From NCBI RefSeq assembly GCF_000710345.2, contig NZ_JHEL01000015.1:1523752-1587751 (forward strand): a stretch of DNA of 64,000 bases, read 5' to 3'. The position numbers were made by a program, and so were the translations under genes. Under the pieces are notes generated by a model. It was not told where the DNA came from and ran no database searches. It saw nothing but the letters and a program-made list of their open reading frames with translations. Below are positions 15,672 to 23,492 of the stretch, piece by piece. Every line of letters begins with the position of its first letter. Position 1 is the first letter of the stretch. Source of the DNA: Curtobacterium sp. S6. Its GTDB lineage: Bacteria; Actinomycetota; Actinomycetes; Actinomycetales; Micrococcaceae.

Positions 15672-17252
15672 ATGACCCAGAATCCCAACGGGCCGCACGC
15701 CGGTGGCCCCCCGCACTACGAGGACGCCCACACCTACGGCGCCCCGGGGGCGTACCGGCCTGAGGAGTCCATCCCCGCCAGACCGCTGGCGGACGATGTC
15801 AGCAACGGCTGGGTTCCGGAGGATTCCCGGCAGAAAGCCCGCAGCCCGTTCCCGGGTCCGTCGTTGTTCTCCCCTCAGTCCCTCCTGGATGAAGGCCTGC
15901 GCAAGAAGCTCCGGCACCCGGGGGAGGTTCCGTGGCTGATCGTCGGCATCTGCTTCACGCTCGCGGCCTACACGTTCGCCTTCTGGATCCTCTTCGTCCG
16001 AACGTTCATGCCCATGGTCACGACGCCGACCACCTACGCCGACGCCGATACCGCCTCGACCTTTGACCAGTTGCTCGCCCTCCTCTGCATCCTGCCGATC
16101 GTCATCTTCTTCAGCCGCGGCATGCTGTACGGGCAAATGCGGCTCAGCGGCGTGCGGATCACCCCGACGCAGTTCCCCGAGGGGTACAAAATGCTGGTCG
16201 AGGCCGCCAAGGCTCACGGCCTGCGGCGCGTCCCGGACGCGTACGTGGTGCTCGGCAACGGCATGATCAACGCCTTTGCCTCGGGCCACGGCCACCGCCG
16301 TTTCGTCGCGATCTACTCCGACCTCTTCGAGATCGGGGGCCAGGCCCGAGACCCCGATGCCCTCCGGTTCATCATCGGTCACGAGGTCGGCCACATCGCC
16401 GCGGGTCACGTCTCGTACTTCCGTCTGCTCGGCATCTCGGCCTTCCAGAACGTTCCGTTCCTGGCCTCGATCCTTTCCCGCGCCCAGGAGTACACCGCCG
16501 ACAACTTCGGGTACCGTTACTGCCCCGCCGGGGCCGAGGGCACCATCCGGACCCTTTCCGCCGGCAAGTACCTGAACAAGGAGGTGAACTTCCAGGAGTT
16601 CGCCGACCGCGCCGTTTACGAGCGGGGCCTGTTCACCTGGCTGGCGAACCTCAACATGTCTCACCCCGCCCCCACGTGGCGGGCCCACGCCTTGCGCGAC
16701 CGCGCACGGCCCGGTCGTCTGATCTGGCGGCCACGCACCAACCCGGAGAACACCCCGCTGTCGATGGTCCCGGCCGCCGAGGCTGCCGCGCTGTGGCCGG
16801 ATCCGTTGCAGGGCACCTCCTTCATCTCGGACTACCCGGAGAAGGAAGACAACCAGCACTGGGGCGTCAACGTGGTCGAGGAGAAGGCCATCACCGAACG
16901 ACGCGACCGCGTGATCCCGGACCTGCTGGACATCCAGTGGGCGGGCCCCGGTCGTCGAGGGTTCCCCGGTCCGAACGGTCCTCAGGGCCCCGGCATGACC
17001 GGAGGCCCGCACGGTTTCGGCCCGTCCAACGGTGGCCCGCAGTCCCCCGGGCCCCAGGGGTTTGGCGCCCAGGCTCCCGGCCACCAGGGTGACGCGCCTC
17101 AGGCCCCGGTCCAGCAGGGGCAGCCGCCCCAGGGCCACGGGCCGGAGGAGTCGGGATCGCGGGCACAGGAGCCTCGGGAACCCGGCACGCAGGAAGGATA
17201 CGGCATCGATCCCGACGGTCCCGCGGGTGGCAACGAGCCCCGTCGGGACTGA
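15672..17252 (+). CDS. M48-family membrane metalloprotease
   Basis: The 526-residue protein has a Pro/Gly-rich cytoplasmic-looking N-terminus, two membrane segments (about 88-110 and 133-152), and the zinc motif HEVGHIAAGH (HExxH at 237-241) with a later glutamate in AQEYTADNFGYR. This is the HtpX/Ste24 arrangement for membrane or envelope quality control. The last 110 residues are a low-complexity tail rich in Pro, Gly and Gln (GPNGPQGPGMTGGPHGFGP), probably disordered and specific to this lineage. GAGGAACCCG precedes the ATG. It lies 175 nt after the lipoate ligase. Confidence 0.85.
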   Translation: MTQNPNGPHAGGPPHYEDAHTYGAPGAYRPEESIPARPLADDVSNGWVPEDSRQKARSPFPGPSLFSPQSLLDEGLRKKLRHPGEVPWLIVGICFTLAAYTFAFWILFVRTFMPMVTTPTTYADADTASTFDQLLALLCILPIVIFFSRGMLYGQMRLSGVRITPTQFPEGYKMLVEAAKAHGLRRVPDAYVVLGNGMINAFASGHGHRRFVAIYSDLFEIGGQARDPDALRFIIGHEVGHIAAGHVSYFRLLGISAFQNVPFLASILSRAQEYTADNFGYRYCPAGAEGTIRTLSAGKYLNKEVNFQEFADRAVYERGLFTWLANLNMSHPAPTWRAHALRDRARPGRLIWRPRTNPENTPLSMVPAAEAAALWPDPLQGTSFISDYPEKEDNQHWGVNVVEEKAITERRDRVIPDLLDIQWAGPGRRGFPGPNGPQGPGMTGGPHGFGPSNGGPQSPGPQGFGAQAPGHQGDAPQAPVQQGQPPQGHGPEESGSRAQEPREPGTQEGYGIDPDGPAGGNEPRRD

Positions 17253-17301
17253 TTCGGCAGCGCCGACCACCGTCGGCCATTCGATAGGGTGGTCAGTCGT
17301 G

Positions 17302-17341
17302 CGTCGTCTCCATGGCACAGAGCGGTGCCATGGAAACGACG
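17302..17341 (+). promoter_or_regulatory. Long near-perfect hairpin in the 5' leader of the LTA-synthase-like gene
   Basis: Two 17-nt arms (17302-17318, 17325-17341) pair with one mismatch around AGAGCG. A -10 TAGGGT lies at 17285-17290, so the hairpin would begin a few nucleotides into the transcript. The GAGGAG ribosome site follows almost directly. It could be a repressor operator, an RNA stabiliser or a translational control element. Confidence 0.55.
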
Positions 17342-17357
17342 TCGCCGAGGAGTAATC

Positions 17358-18911
17358 GTGACCGCCAAACCTCCCACGCCAGTCCGGCGTTTCGGATCCA
17401 TCGTGGGGACCGTCCTGACGTACGTCGCGATCTGGCTCGGGCTGGTATTGCTCATCGCCGGGGTCGGGATCCGATGGTTCTGGGGCCGGATCACCGTGCG
17501 GGACATGATGATCAGCCTCCAGAACGTCGACCTTCCGGCCGGGTACACCCGGGAATGGCAGGGGTTCTACGGCATCGTGGTCGCGCCCCTGGTGATCGTC
17601 CTGATCCTGGCGGCCTGCCACGCCGGTCACGCGCTTCGCGTCCGCACCCGCCGCCTCGGGGCCTGGGATCAGCGGCCGCGACGACAACGCCGACGCACCC
17701 GGGCGCTCTCGCTGGGCCTGGCCCTGATCCTGGTGGTCACCGGGGCCTCCGTGTTCTCGTCCAGCGTCGGCCTGGCCGACTTCGTTCGGGCGTCCCGCTC
17801 GACCATGGATATCGGTGACTACTACGCCGCGCCGGAGGTCACCGGTTCCGAGAATCAACGCAATATCGTGAACATATATCTCGAGTCCGGCGAACAGACC
17901 CTCTCGGATACGAATCTGTTCGAGAAAGATCCCTACGCGCCCCTCGAAGAGCAAACCTCCGACTGGCAGAGCATCGAGGACTACCAGCAGTACCAGGGCG
18001 GCGGATGGACCATGGCCGGATTGGTCTCCTCCCAGTGCGGGATTCCCCTCAAGGGAACCATTGCCCCGTGGTACGGCGGGGGAAATACCGCGCCCCCGGA
18101 CAGCATCCGGACCTATCTCCAGGGAACGACCTGCCTGGGCGACGTCTTCAAGCAACAGGGCTACAAGAACGTCTTCATGGGCGGGGCCCGGGCGGAGTTC
18201 GCGAGCAAAGACACCTTCCTTCAGGATCACGGATACGACGAGGTCAAGGACCTCGACCTCTGGAAGAATTCCGGCGAATCCGAGAAGGACTTCCGCCCGG
18301 ACTGGGGGCTCAGCGACCAGCGCCTGCTGGACCACGCCAAGGACGAGATCGACCGGTTGCACGCCGAATCCGAGAAGACCGGGCAACCGTTCAATCTCTC
18401 GATGTTGACCCTGGACACCCACGAACCCGCCACGGCCTACGATTACTGCCCCGTGGATACCGAGAGCAGACTGATTTCGGTCTACCAGTGCTCGATGGAG
18501 CAGGTCGCCGGATACGTGGATTACATGAAGGACAAGGGCTATCTGGACGACACGGCCGTCGTGATCCAGGGGGACCACCTCAAGCACATGACCTCGAGCG
18601 ATTCGTTCCACGAACAGCTCGATCGGAACGACCACCGCAGCATCGTCAATCGCGTGTGGGTACCCGGACAGGAGAACAAGCGACGCCTGCGGCCCGGCAT
18701 CGATCAGCTCTCGATGTACCCGACGCTACTCGAGGCCGCGGGTCTGGACATCCGCGATCATTCCGCGGGCCTCGGCGTCTCGGCCTTCACCGACGCGATC
18801 CCGGGCGGCTCCGCCCAAGCGCTGGGCCCCCGCGGCTACCGGGAACTCGTGGCCACCGACTCGAAGGACTTTTACACCAGGGCCTGGGACGGCGAAGAGG
18901 TCCACGGCTGA
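17358..18911 (+). CDS. LTA-synthase/phosphoglycerol-transferase-like membrane enzyme
   Basis: From GTG 17358 (GAGGAG upstream) the product is 517 residues with three membrane helices (about 15-38, 70-90, 115-137) and an extracellular sulfatase-fold domain. Metal and nucleophile features are visible: YLESGE (Glu176), the threonine in GGGWTMAGLVSSQC (Thr218), DTHEP and IQGDHLKHM. In LtaS/MdoB this fold transfers glycerol phosphate. LtaS itself usually has five helices, so the acceptor here may be another cell-wall or membrane glycopolymer. It is alone between a hairpin-bearing leader and the attenuator of the ABC-F gene. Confidence 0.8.
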   Translation: MTAKPPTPVRRFGSIVGTVLTYVAIWLGLVLLIAGVGIRWFWGRITVRDMMISLQNVDLPAGYTREWQGFYGIVVAPLVIVLILAACHAGHALRVRTRRLGAWDQRPRRQRRRTRALSLGLALILVVTGASVFSSSVGLADFVRASRSTMDIGDYYAAPEVTGSENQRNIVNIYLESGEQTLSDTNLFEKDPYAPLEEQTSDWQSIEDYQQYQGGGWTMAGLVSSQCGIPLKGTIAPWYGGGNTAPPDSIRTYLQGTTCLGDVFKQQGYKNVFMGGARAEFASKDTFLQDHGYDEVKDLDLWKNSGESEKDFRPDWGLSDQRLLDHAKDEIDRLHAESEKTGQPFNLSMLTLDTHEPATAYDYCPVDTESRLISVYQCSMEQVAGYVDYMKDKGYLDDTAVVIQGDHLKHMTSSDSFHEQLDRNDHRSIVNRVWVPGQENKRRLRPGIDQLSMYPTLLEAAGLDIRDHSAGLGVSAFTDAIPGGSAQALGPRGYRELVATDSKDFYTRAWDGEEVHG

Positions 18912-18979
18912 GCCCTGTTTCCTCGCCCACCCGCGTGCTATCCTCGACTCGTTTCCATCCCCGAGCACAGGAGAATCCG

Positions 18980-19006
18980 GTGAAGAGTGCATTCGTCTCC
19001 GCCTAA
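18980..19006 (+). CDS. Leader peptide VKSAFVSA of the ABC-F gene
   Basis: An 8-residue ORF with GTG start, preceded by AGGAGAATCCG at a correct distance, lies between a -10 TATCCT (18939-18944) and the ABC-F gene. Its codons include CGTCTC (18994-18999), which can pair with GAGACG (19015-19020). Short uORFs placed this way before antibiotic-resistance genes sense stalled ribosomes. Confidence 0.6.
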   Translation: MKSAFVSA

Positions 19007-19054
19007 CGCTGAGTGAGACGCGCGTCCGCTCAGCCCCCATTCACGCTGAGAAGG
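18994..19054 (+). promoter_or_regulatory. Erm-like attenuator upstream of the ABC-F gene
   Basis: Four segments can form alternative stems: CGTCTC (18994-18999) with GAGACG (19015-19020); GCTGAG (19008-19013) with CTCAGC (19029-19034); and CTCAGC with a second GCTGAG (19045-19050) that overlaps the 5' part of the ribosome site GAGAAGG. A ribosome stalled early in the leader peptide would break the first stem, allow the second and free the ribosome site. Stems are only 6 bp but GC-rich. Confidence 0.55.
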
Positions 19055-19061
19055 ATGCACC

Positions 19062-20726
19062 ATGCCTGCACATATTCACATTTCCCTGTCCTCCCTGGGT
19101 TTCTCCTGGCCCGACGGCACCCCGTGCCTGACCGATGTCACGGCCGTCTACGGTCCCGGGCTCCACGGAATCATGGGGGCCAATGGGTCCGGAAAATCCA
19201 CCCTGGCCCGGCTCATCGCCGGGACGATCGCCCCCACCGAGGGCTCCGTGCGCGCCCCGAGCAATCTCGCGGTCCTGCCGCAGGATCTCGGGTTGACCAC
19301 GTCCACCACCGTCGCCGATCTGCTGGGTATCTCCGGGATCGTGCACGCCATCGACGCCGTGTCCCAGGGCGACCTCTCCGAGGCGACCTTCGACGCCATC
19401 GGCGAGGACTGGGACATTGCCGAGCGCGCCGACGCCGAACTGGCGAAATCTGGTCTTCACGGCTTCGATCTCACCCGTCGCATCACGACCCTTTCCGGAG
19501 GGCAGGCCGTGCGCGTCGCGCTGGTCGGTCTTCGGCTCTCTCGCGCCGAGGCCGTGATCCTCGACGAGCCCACCAATAATCTCGATGGCGAGGCCCGGGC
19601 CGAGCTGTACCGCCTCCTGGAGGACATGCGCCACCGTATGCCCGTGCTGGTCATCAGCCACGATCGCGAGCTGTTGGATCGCTGCGAGTCCATCAGCGAG
19701 CTCCGGCCGGCCTCGCCGCGCTCCTCGGTCTCGATCCTGGATCACACCCCGGGAAATTTCACGGCGTGGGAAGAGTCGGTCGAGGCCGCCGGGGCCGCGG
19801 CTCGACGCCGCGTGAAGGAGGCCGAGGCGAGCCTGGCGCGGGAGAAGCGCGACCGCATGGCCCAGCAGACCAAGCAGGCGCGGGATGAACGCCGCGGCAA
19901 GAAGTTCCAGGAGACCAAACGTAAACCACCCATCGCGATGAACGGGGACAAGATGGCCGCGGAGGTCTCCTCGGCCAAGGCCCGGGCCACCATGGCCGAC
20001 CGGGAGAACACGGCGAAGGCCCGCCTCGTCGAGGCCGAGGACTCGCTGCGCGAGGATGCTTCGGTGTACCTCGAGCTGCCAGAAACGGCCGTGGGCAACG
20101 GGGCAAAAACCTTGGAATTACAACTTTCCGACGATCGTGATCCCGGCGGACACCTCCCCTTGGGCACCCAAGAACGCCACGTGATCCTCACCGGCCCGGA
20201 GCACCTGCACCTTGCCGGCCGCAACGGTTCCGGGAAGTCGACCCTGCTGCGCGCCATCGCCGACGAGCCGGGCCAGGGCCCGACCACCCCCGTGGCCTAC
20301 CCCGGGATGGAACGCATCTACCGGGTGACCCAGAGGATCTCTCCGGTGGGTTACCTGCCCCAGCGCATCGAGCTGGATCCGGACAGCACCGTGCTCGACG
20401 TCGTCGCCCAGGCCAATCCCCACGCGAGCGAACAGCAACTCCGCGACGACCTGGCTCGCCTGCTCTTCCGCCGCGATCGGGTCTTCTCGCCGGTCTCGGA
20501 CCTCTCCGGAGGGGAACGGTTCCGGGTGGCCCTGGCGCGGATCCTGCTCTCTTCGCCCGCGCCCCGTCTGCTTCTGCTCGACGAGCCGACCAATAACGTC
20601 GACATGGCCACCGTCGAGTGGCTCGTCGGGGCGCTGGCGGCATTTCAGGGTTGCCTCGTGGTCGTGAGCCACGACGAGTCATTCCTCGCCGAGATCCGCA
20701 TCGACCGAACCGTCAGGCTCTCGTAG
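19062..20726 (+). CDS. ABC-F family ribosome-protection-type ATPase
   Basis: The 554-residue protein has two ABC domains without membrane segments: Walker A near 39-47 and 386-393, signatures LSGGQ (about 144) and LSGGE (about 481), and LDEPTNN twice. The charged interdomain linker (about 230-320, RRRVKEAEASLAREKRDRM ...) is long, as in antibiotic-resistance ABC-F proteins that reach the ribosomal peptidyl-transferase centre. The preceding leader peptide and alternative stems support drug-inducible expression. Likely classes are lincosamides, streptogramins, pleuromutilins or macrolides, but the drug cannot be read from the sequence. Confidence 0.85.
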   Translation: MPAHIHISLSSLGFSWPDGTPCLTDVTAVYGPGLHGIMGANGSGKSTLARLIAGTIAPTEGSVRAPSNLAVLPQDLGLTTSTTVADLLGISGIVHAIDAVSQGDLSEATFDAIGEDWDIAERADAELAKSGLHGFDLTRRITTLSGGQAVRVALVGLRLSRAEAVILDEPTNNLDGEARAELYRLLEDMRHRMPVLVISHDRELLDRCESISELRPASPRSSVSILDHTPGNFTAWEESVEAAGAAARRRVKEAEASLAREKRDRMAQQTKQARDERRGKKFQETKRKPPIAMNGDKMAAEVSSAKARATMADRENTAKARLVEAEDSLREDASVYLELPETAVGNGAKTLELQLSDDRDPGGHLPLGTQERHVILTGPEHLHLAGRNGSGKSTLLRAIADEPGQGPTTPVAYPGMERIYRVTQRISPVGYLPQRIELDPDSTVLDVVAQANPHASEQQLRDDLARLLFRRDRVFSPVSDLSGGERFRVALARILLSSPAPRLLLLDEPTNNVDMATVEWLVGALAAFQGCLVVVSHDESFLAEIRIDRTVRLS

Positions 20727-20758
20727 GCCGACGGCCCACCGCCCGGCAGACGCGCCGC

Positions 20759-22741
20759 TCACTGGGAGACCATGGCCTCCAGGGCGACGTCCACCGCCGA
20801 GACCAGCGCGATGTGCGCGAGGGTCTGGGGGAAATTACCGGTCATGCGCTCTCCTCGCACCGAGTACTCGGCGGAGAACAAGCCGACGTCGTTGGCTCGC
20901 TCCAGGACGGCGTCGAGAACCGCGCGCCCGCGCTCGACCTCCCCGGACCGGAAGCGCTGCTCCGCGAGCCACAGCGAGGACGCAAAGTGCGGATTGTCCT
21001 GCCCCTCGAAGCCATCGAGCCCGTCCGCATTGCGGTACCGGTAGATCAGCCCTCCGCCGGCGTCGAGCTCTCGCTCGATCCGGTCGGCCGTCCCGCGAAG
21101 CTCCGGGGAGTCGAAGGGCACGAAGCCGGTGTGCCCGATGTTCAGCAGGGCCGAGTCGACGGTCGTGCCGCCGTAGTACTGGACGAAGGAATTGAGCTCG
21201 CGGTTAAAACCGTGGGTCCAGATCTGGTCGGCCAGGCGGTCGCGCGCGGCCTCCCAGCGCTCGGCGTCTCCGGCGAGGCCGTGAGTGCGCACGCCGCGAA
21301 TTCCGGCCTGCAAGGCCGCCCAGAGCATGATCTGCGAGTGCGTGTAGACGTGCGTCTCCCCGTGCATCTCCCAGATGCCCTGGTCCTCCTCGCCCACGTG
21401 CTCCACGGCGGAACCCAGCAACGCTTGTTGCAGCGGCCACGACAGATGATCCTCGGCGTACCCGAGGCGACGCAGCTTTTCGAGCGTGATCATCAACTGC
21501 CCCATGGCGTCACCCTGAAGCTGGGTCGCGACGCCGCTACCCCTCCGGACCGGCGTCGATCCCTCGTACCCGGGGATCTTGACCAGTCGCTCGAAGTCGT
21601 CGCTCTCGCCCGCCAAGCCGTAGACGTTGTGCAGGCGCGTCGGGTCGTTGGCGATCGCGCGCAGGAGCCAGTTGCGCAGCTGGGAGGCCTCGCGCTCGTG
21701 GCCGTGGGTGATCGAAACCTCCACGGCCTGCGCGACGTCCCGCAACCAGCAGAATCGGTGATCCCAGTTGCGCGGGCCGCCCATGACCTCGGGCAGAGAC
21801 GTGGTGGGCGCGGCGACGAGACCGCCGGTCTCCCGGTTGATGAGCCCCCTGATGACCAGCAGGGATCGCAGGCGGGCCTCTCGATACTCCTGGCGGCGCG
21901 CTTCGGTGTCGTCGTCGTTGACGGTGCCCATGGGGACGGCCCCGGTGGTCGCGCTGACCATCGGCATCGCGGTCGTGGTCGGAACGGGTCCGGTGCTGAC
22001 CGCCACGGGTTCGGTCGGATCGTTGAACTGATCGGACCATTCGCTCCACTGGTCCGCGGTGCGATGCAAGGATTCGTTGAAGTCCACCGCGGGCGGCGGA
22101 TTGCGGTGGGAGGCAAAGTAGGACAGCGAGAAGTCGCGAACCTGGCCCGCGGAGATGTCGAACTGACCGGCATGGCAGCGGTGAGCGGCCTCCGGGATGG
22201 GGTCGCCCCGGTACACGAGCGCATCCGGCCCGGCCATGGCCACGAGCATGCCCTCGGAAGGGTCGGGTTGACCGGTCTGCGGATCGGGGGCGCCGTCGTA
22301 GCGCGTGACCCACGGGACGGTCCGGCCGAAGTTGAAACGGAACGCCAGCTCCTGATGCATCGTGACCTCGCCGGTCAGGCCCTCGACCCGGCGGGAGATT
22401 TCGGCGCGGTTGCCCAGGGGCATGAAGTCCGTGACGCGCACCGAGCCGGTCTCGGTGGTCCACACAGTGTGGAGCACAAAGGAATTCTCCCCGTAAAAGC
22501 GCTCGGCCACACGGCTGGTCGCTTGACCTTCCGGGGCCCCGTCGGCTTCGGGGCGGGGAAAGACCGCCGAGGCGGGGGCCATGAGCCACCGGCCGTGGTC
22601 TTCGGTCCCCAAGAGCGCCGCAAAAGCCGCCTCGGAATCGAACCTCGGCGGGCAGAACCAGTCCACGGATCCCTCGCGGGAGACCAGCGCGGCGGTGCTC
22701 ATGTTGGTGAGCAGAGCGTAGTCCTCGATCTTTGAAGCCAT
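20759..22741 (-). CDS. GH15-family glycoside hydrolase (glucoamylase/trehalase-like)
   Basis: The 660-residue protein shows the N-terminal block IEDYALLTNMSTAALVSREGSVDWFCPPRFDS, the GPRNWDHRFCWLRD motif, the acid-bearing IWEMHGE and the terminal TGNFPQTLAHIAL typical of bacterial GH15 proteins. There is no signal peptide, so it acts in the cytoplasm, probably on trehalose or short alpha-glucans. GGGAGAG precedes the ATG. It is convergent with the ABC-F gene (32-nt gap) and divergent from the copper operon. Confidence 0.88.
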   Translation of the reverse strand: MASKIEDYALLTNMSTAALVSREGSVDWFCPPRFDSEAAFAALLGTEDHGRWLMAPASAVFPRPEADGAPEGQATSRVAERFYGENSFVLHTVWTTETGSVRVTDFMPLGNRAEISRRVEGLTGEVTMHQELAFRFNFGRTVPWVTRYDGAPDPQTGQPDPSEGMLVAMAGPDALVYRGDPIPEAAHRCHAGQFDISAGQVRDFSLSYFASHRNPPPAVDFNESLHRTADQWSEWSDQFNDPTEPVAVSTGPVPTTTAMPMVSATTGAVPMGTVNDDDTEARRQEYREARLRSLLVIRGLINRETGGLVAAPTTSLPEVMGGPRNWDHRFCWLRDVAQAVEVSITHGHEREASQLRNWLLRAIANDPTRLHNVYGLAGESDDFERLVKIPGYEGSTPVRRGSGVATQLQGDAMGQLMITLEKLRRLGYAEDHLSWPLQQALLGSAVEHVGEEDQGIWEMHGETHVYTHSQIMLWAALQAGIRGVRTHGLAGDAERWEAARDRLADQIWTHGFNRELNSFVQYYGGTTVDSALLNIGHTGFVPFDSPELRGTADRIERELDAGGGLIYRYRNADGLDGFEGQDNPHFASSLWLAEQRFRSGEVERGRAVLDAVLERANDVGLFSAEYSVRGERMTGNFPQTLAHIALVSAVDVALEAMVSQ

Positions 22742-22825
22742 AGGTTAACTCTCCCACAAAGAGGCTCGGGCTTCCCGCCTAGTCAGCCGCGGGGCCGCGT
22801 TCGTCACATTTTTCGCCCTTGATGC

Positions 22826-22842
22826 ATACCCCACGGGGGTAT
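22826..22842 (+). promoter_or_regulatory. CsoR operator
   Basis: ATACCCC-ACG-GGGGTAT is a perfect inverted repeat with G/C tracts, the classic CsoR/RcnR-type site. It lies 13-29 nt upstream of the csoR ATG, over the likely -10 (TATACAT), so binding would block transcription of the copper operon until Cu(I) is bound. Confidence 0.85.
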
Positions 22843-22854
22843 ACATTGAGGGAC

Positions 22855-23196
22855 ATGAGCGCATCACGGAACCAGCAGATCGCGGACTCGACCACCGCGC
22901 CGCACGGCTATACGCACGAGAAAGAGGCGTACCTCAAGAGGCTGCGTCGCATCGAAGGCCAGGTCCGGGGCATTCAGCGCATGATCGACGACGACAAATA
23001 CTGCATCGACATCCTGACCCAGATCTCCGCGGTCAATAAAGCGCTCAACGCGGTCGCGGTCGGCCTGCTGGACGAACACCTGGGGCACTGCGTCGTCGGC
23101 GCCGTCAGGGCCGCCTCGGAAGGCGGGGACTCGACCGTGATCGACGAGAAGATCACCGAAGCCACCGCGGCCATCACGCGCCTGGTGCGCAGCTGA
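22855..23196 (+). CDS. csoR: Copper-sensing repressor CsoR
   Basis: Starting at ATG 22855 (just past the operator) the product is 113 residues of the all-helical CsoR family. The Cu(I) ligand set is visible as Cys in DDKYCIDIL, then His and Cys in EHLGHCVVGA. The RLRRIEGQVRGIQRM helix is the DNA-binding signature. An upstream in-frame TTG at 22819 would lie inside the operator region and is not credible. First gene of csoR-copZ-copA. Confidence 0.93.
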   Translation: MSASRNQQIADSTTAPHGYTHEKEAYLKRLRRIEGQVRGIQRMIDDDKYCIDILTQISAVNKALNAVAVGLLDEHLGHCVVGAVRAASEGGDSTVIDEKITEATAAITRLVRS

Positions 23197-23245
23197 GGCC
23201 CCGGCGCCGCGTCCCACGCTCCAACACCGTCACGAAAGGATCGTC

Positions 23246-23458
23246 ATGAACACCACCGAAATCTCCGTCCAGGGAATGACCTGCGGCCACTGCGTCGCCT
23301 CGGTCACCGAAGAGCTCCAGGAGATCGAAAACGTCTCCGACGTGCAGGTCTCGCTCAACCCCTCCGGCGTCTCGCCCGTGACCATCACCCACGAGGGAAC
23401 CCTCGATGCGGAGGCCGTCCGGGCCGCCGTCGACGAGGCCGGTTACACCCTTTCCTGA
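23246..23458 (+). CDS. copZ: Copper chaperone CopZ
   Basis: A 70-residue HMA-domain protein with the Cu(I)-binding loop GMTCGHC near residue 10. It carries copper in the cytoplasm and would pass it to the CopA ATPase or to CsoR. AAAGGATCGTC precedes the ATG. It lies 49 nt after csoR and 34 nt before copA. Confidence 0.92.
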   Translation: MNTTEISVQGMTCGHCVASVTEELQEIENVSDVQVSLNPSGVSPVTITHEGTLDAEAVRAAVDEAGYTLS

Positions 23459-23492
23459 TCAGCAACACCTCTTTGACCTCCGGGAAGGCATC

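Noticed and set aside
15357..18635. A 1092-codon open frame on the minus strand
   Set aside because: It is the mirror frame of the M48 and LTA-synthase-like genes; its product is low-complexity Gly/Arg/Asp-rich and matches no fold, as is common opposite GC-rich genes.
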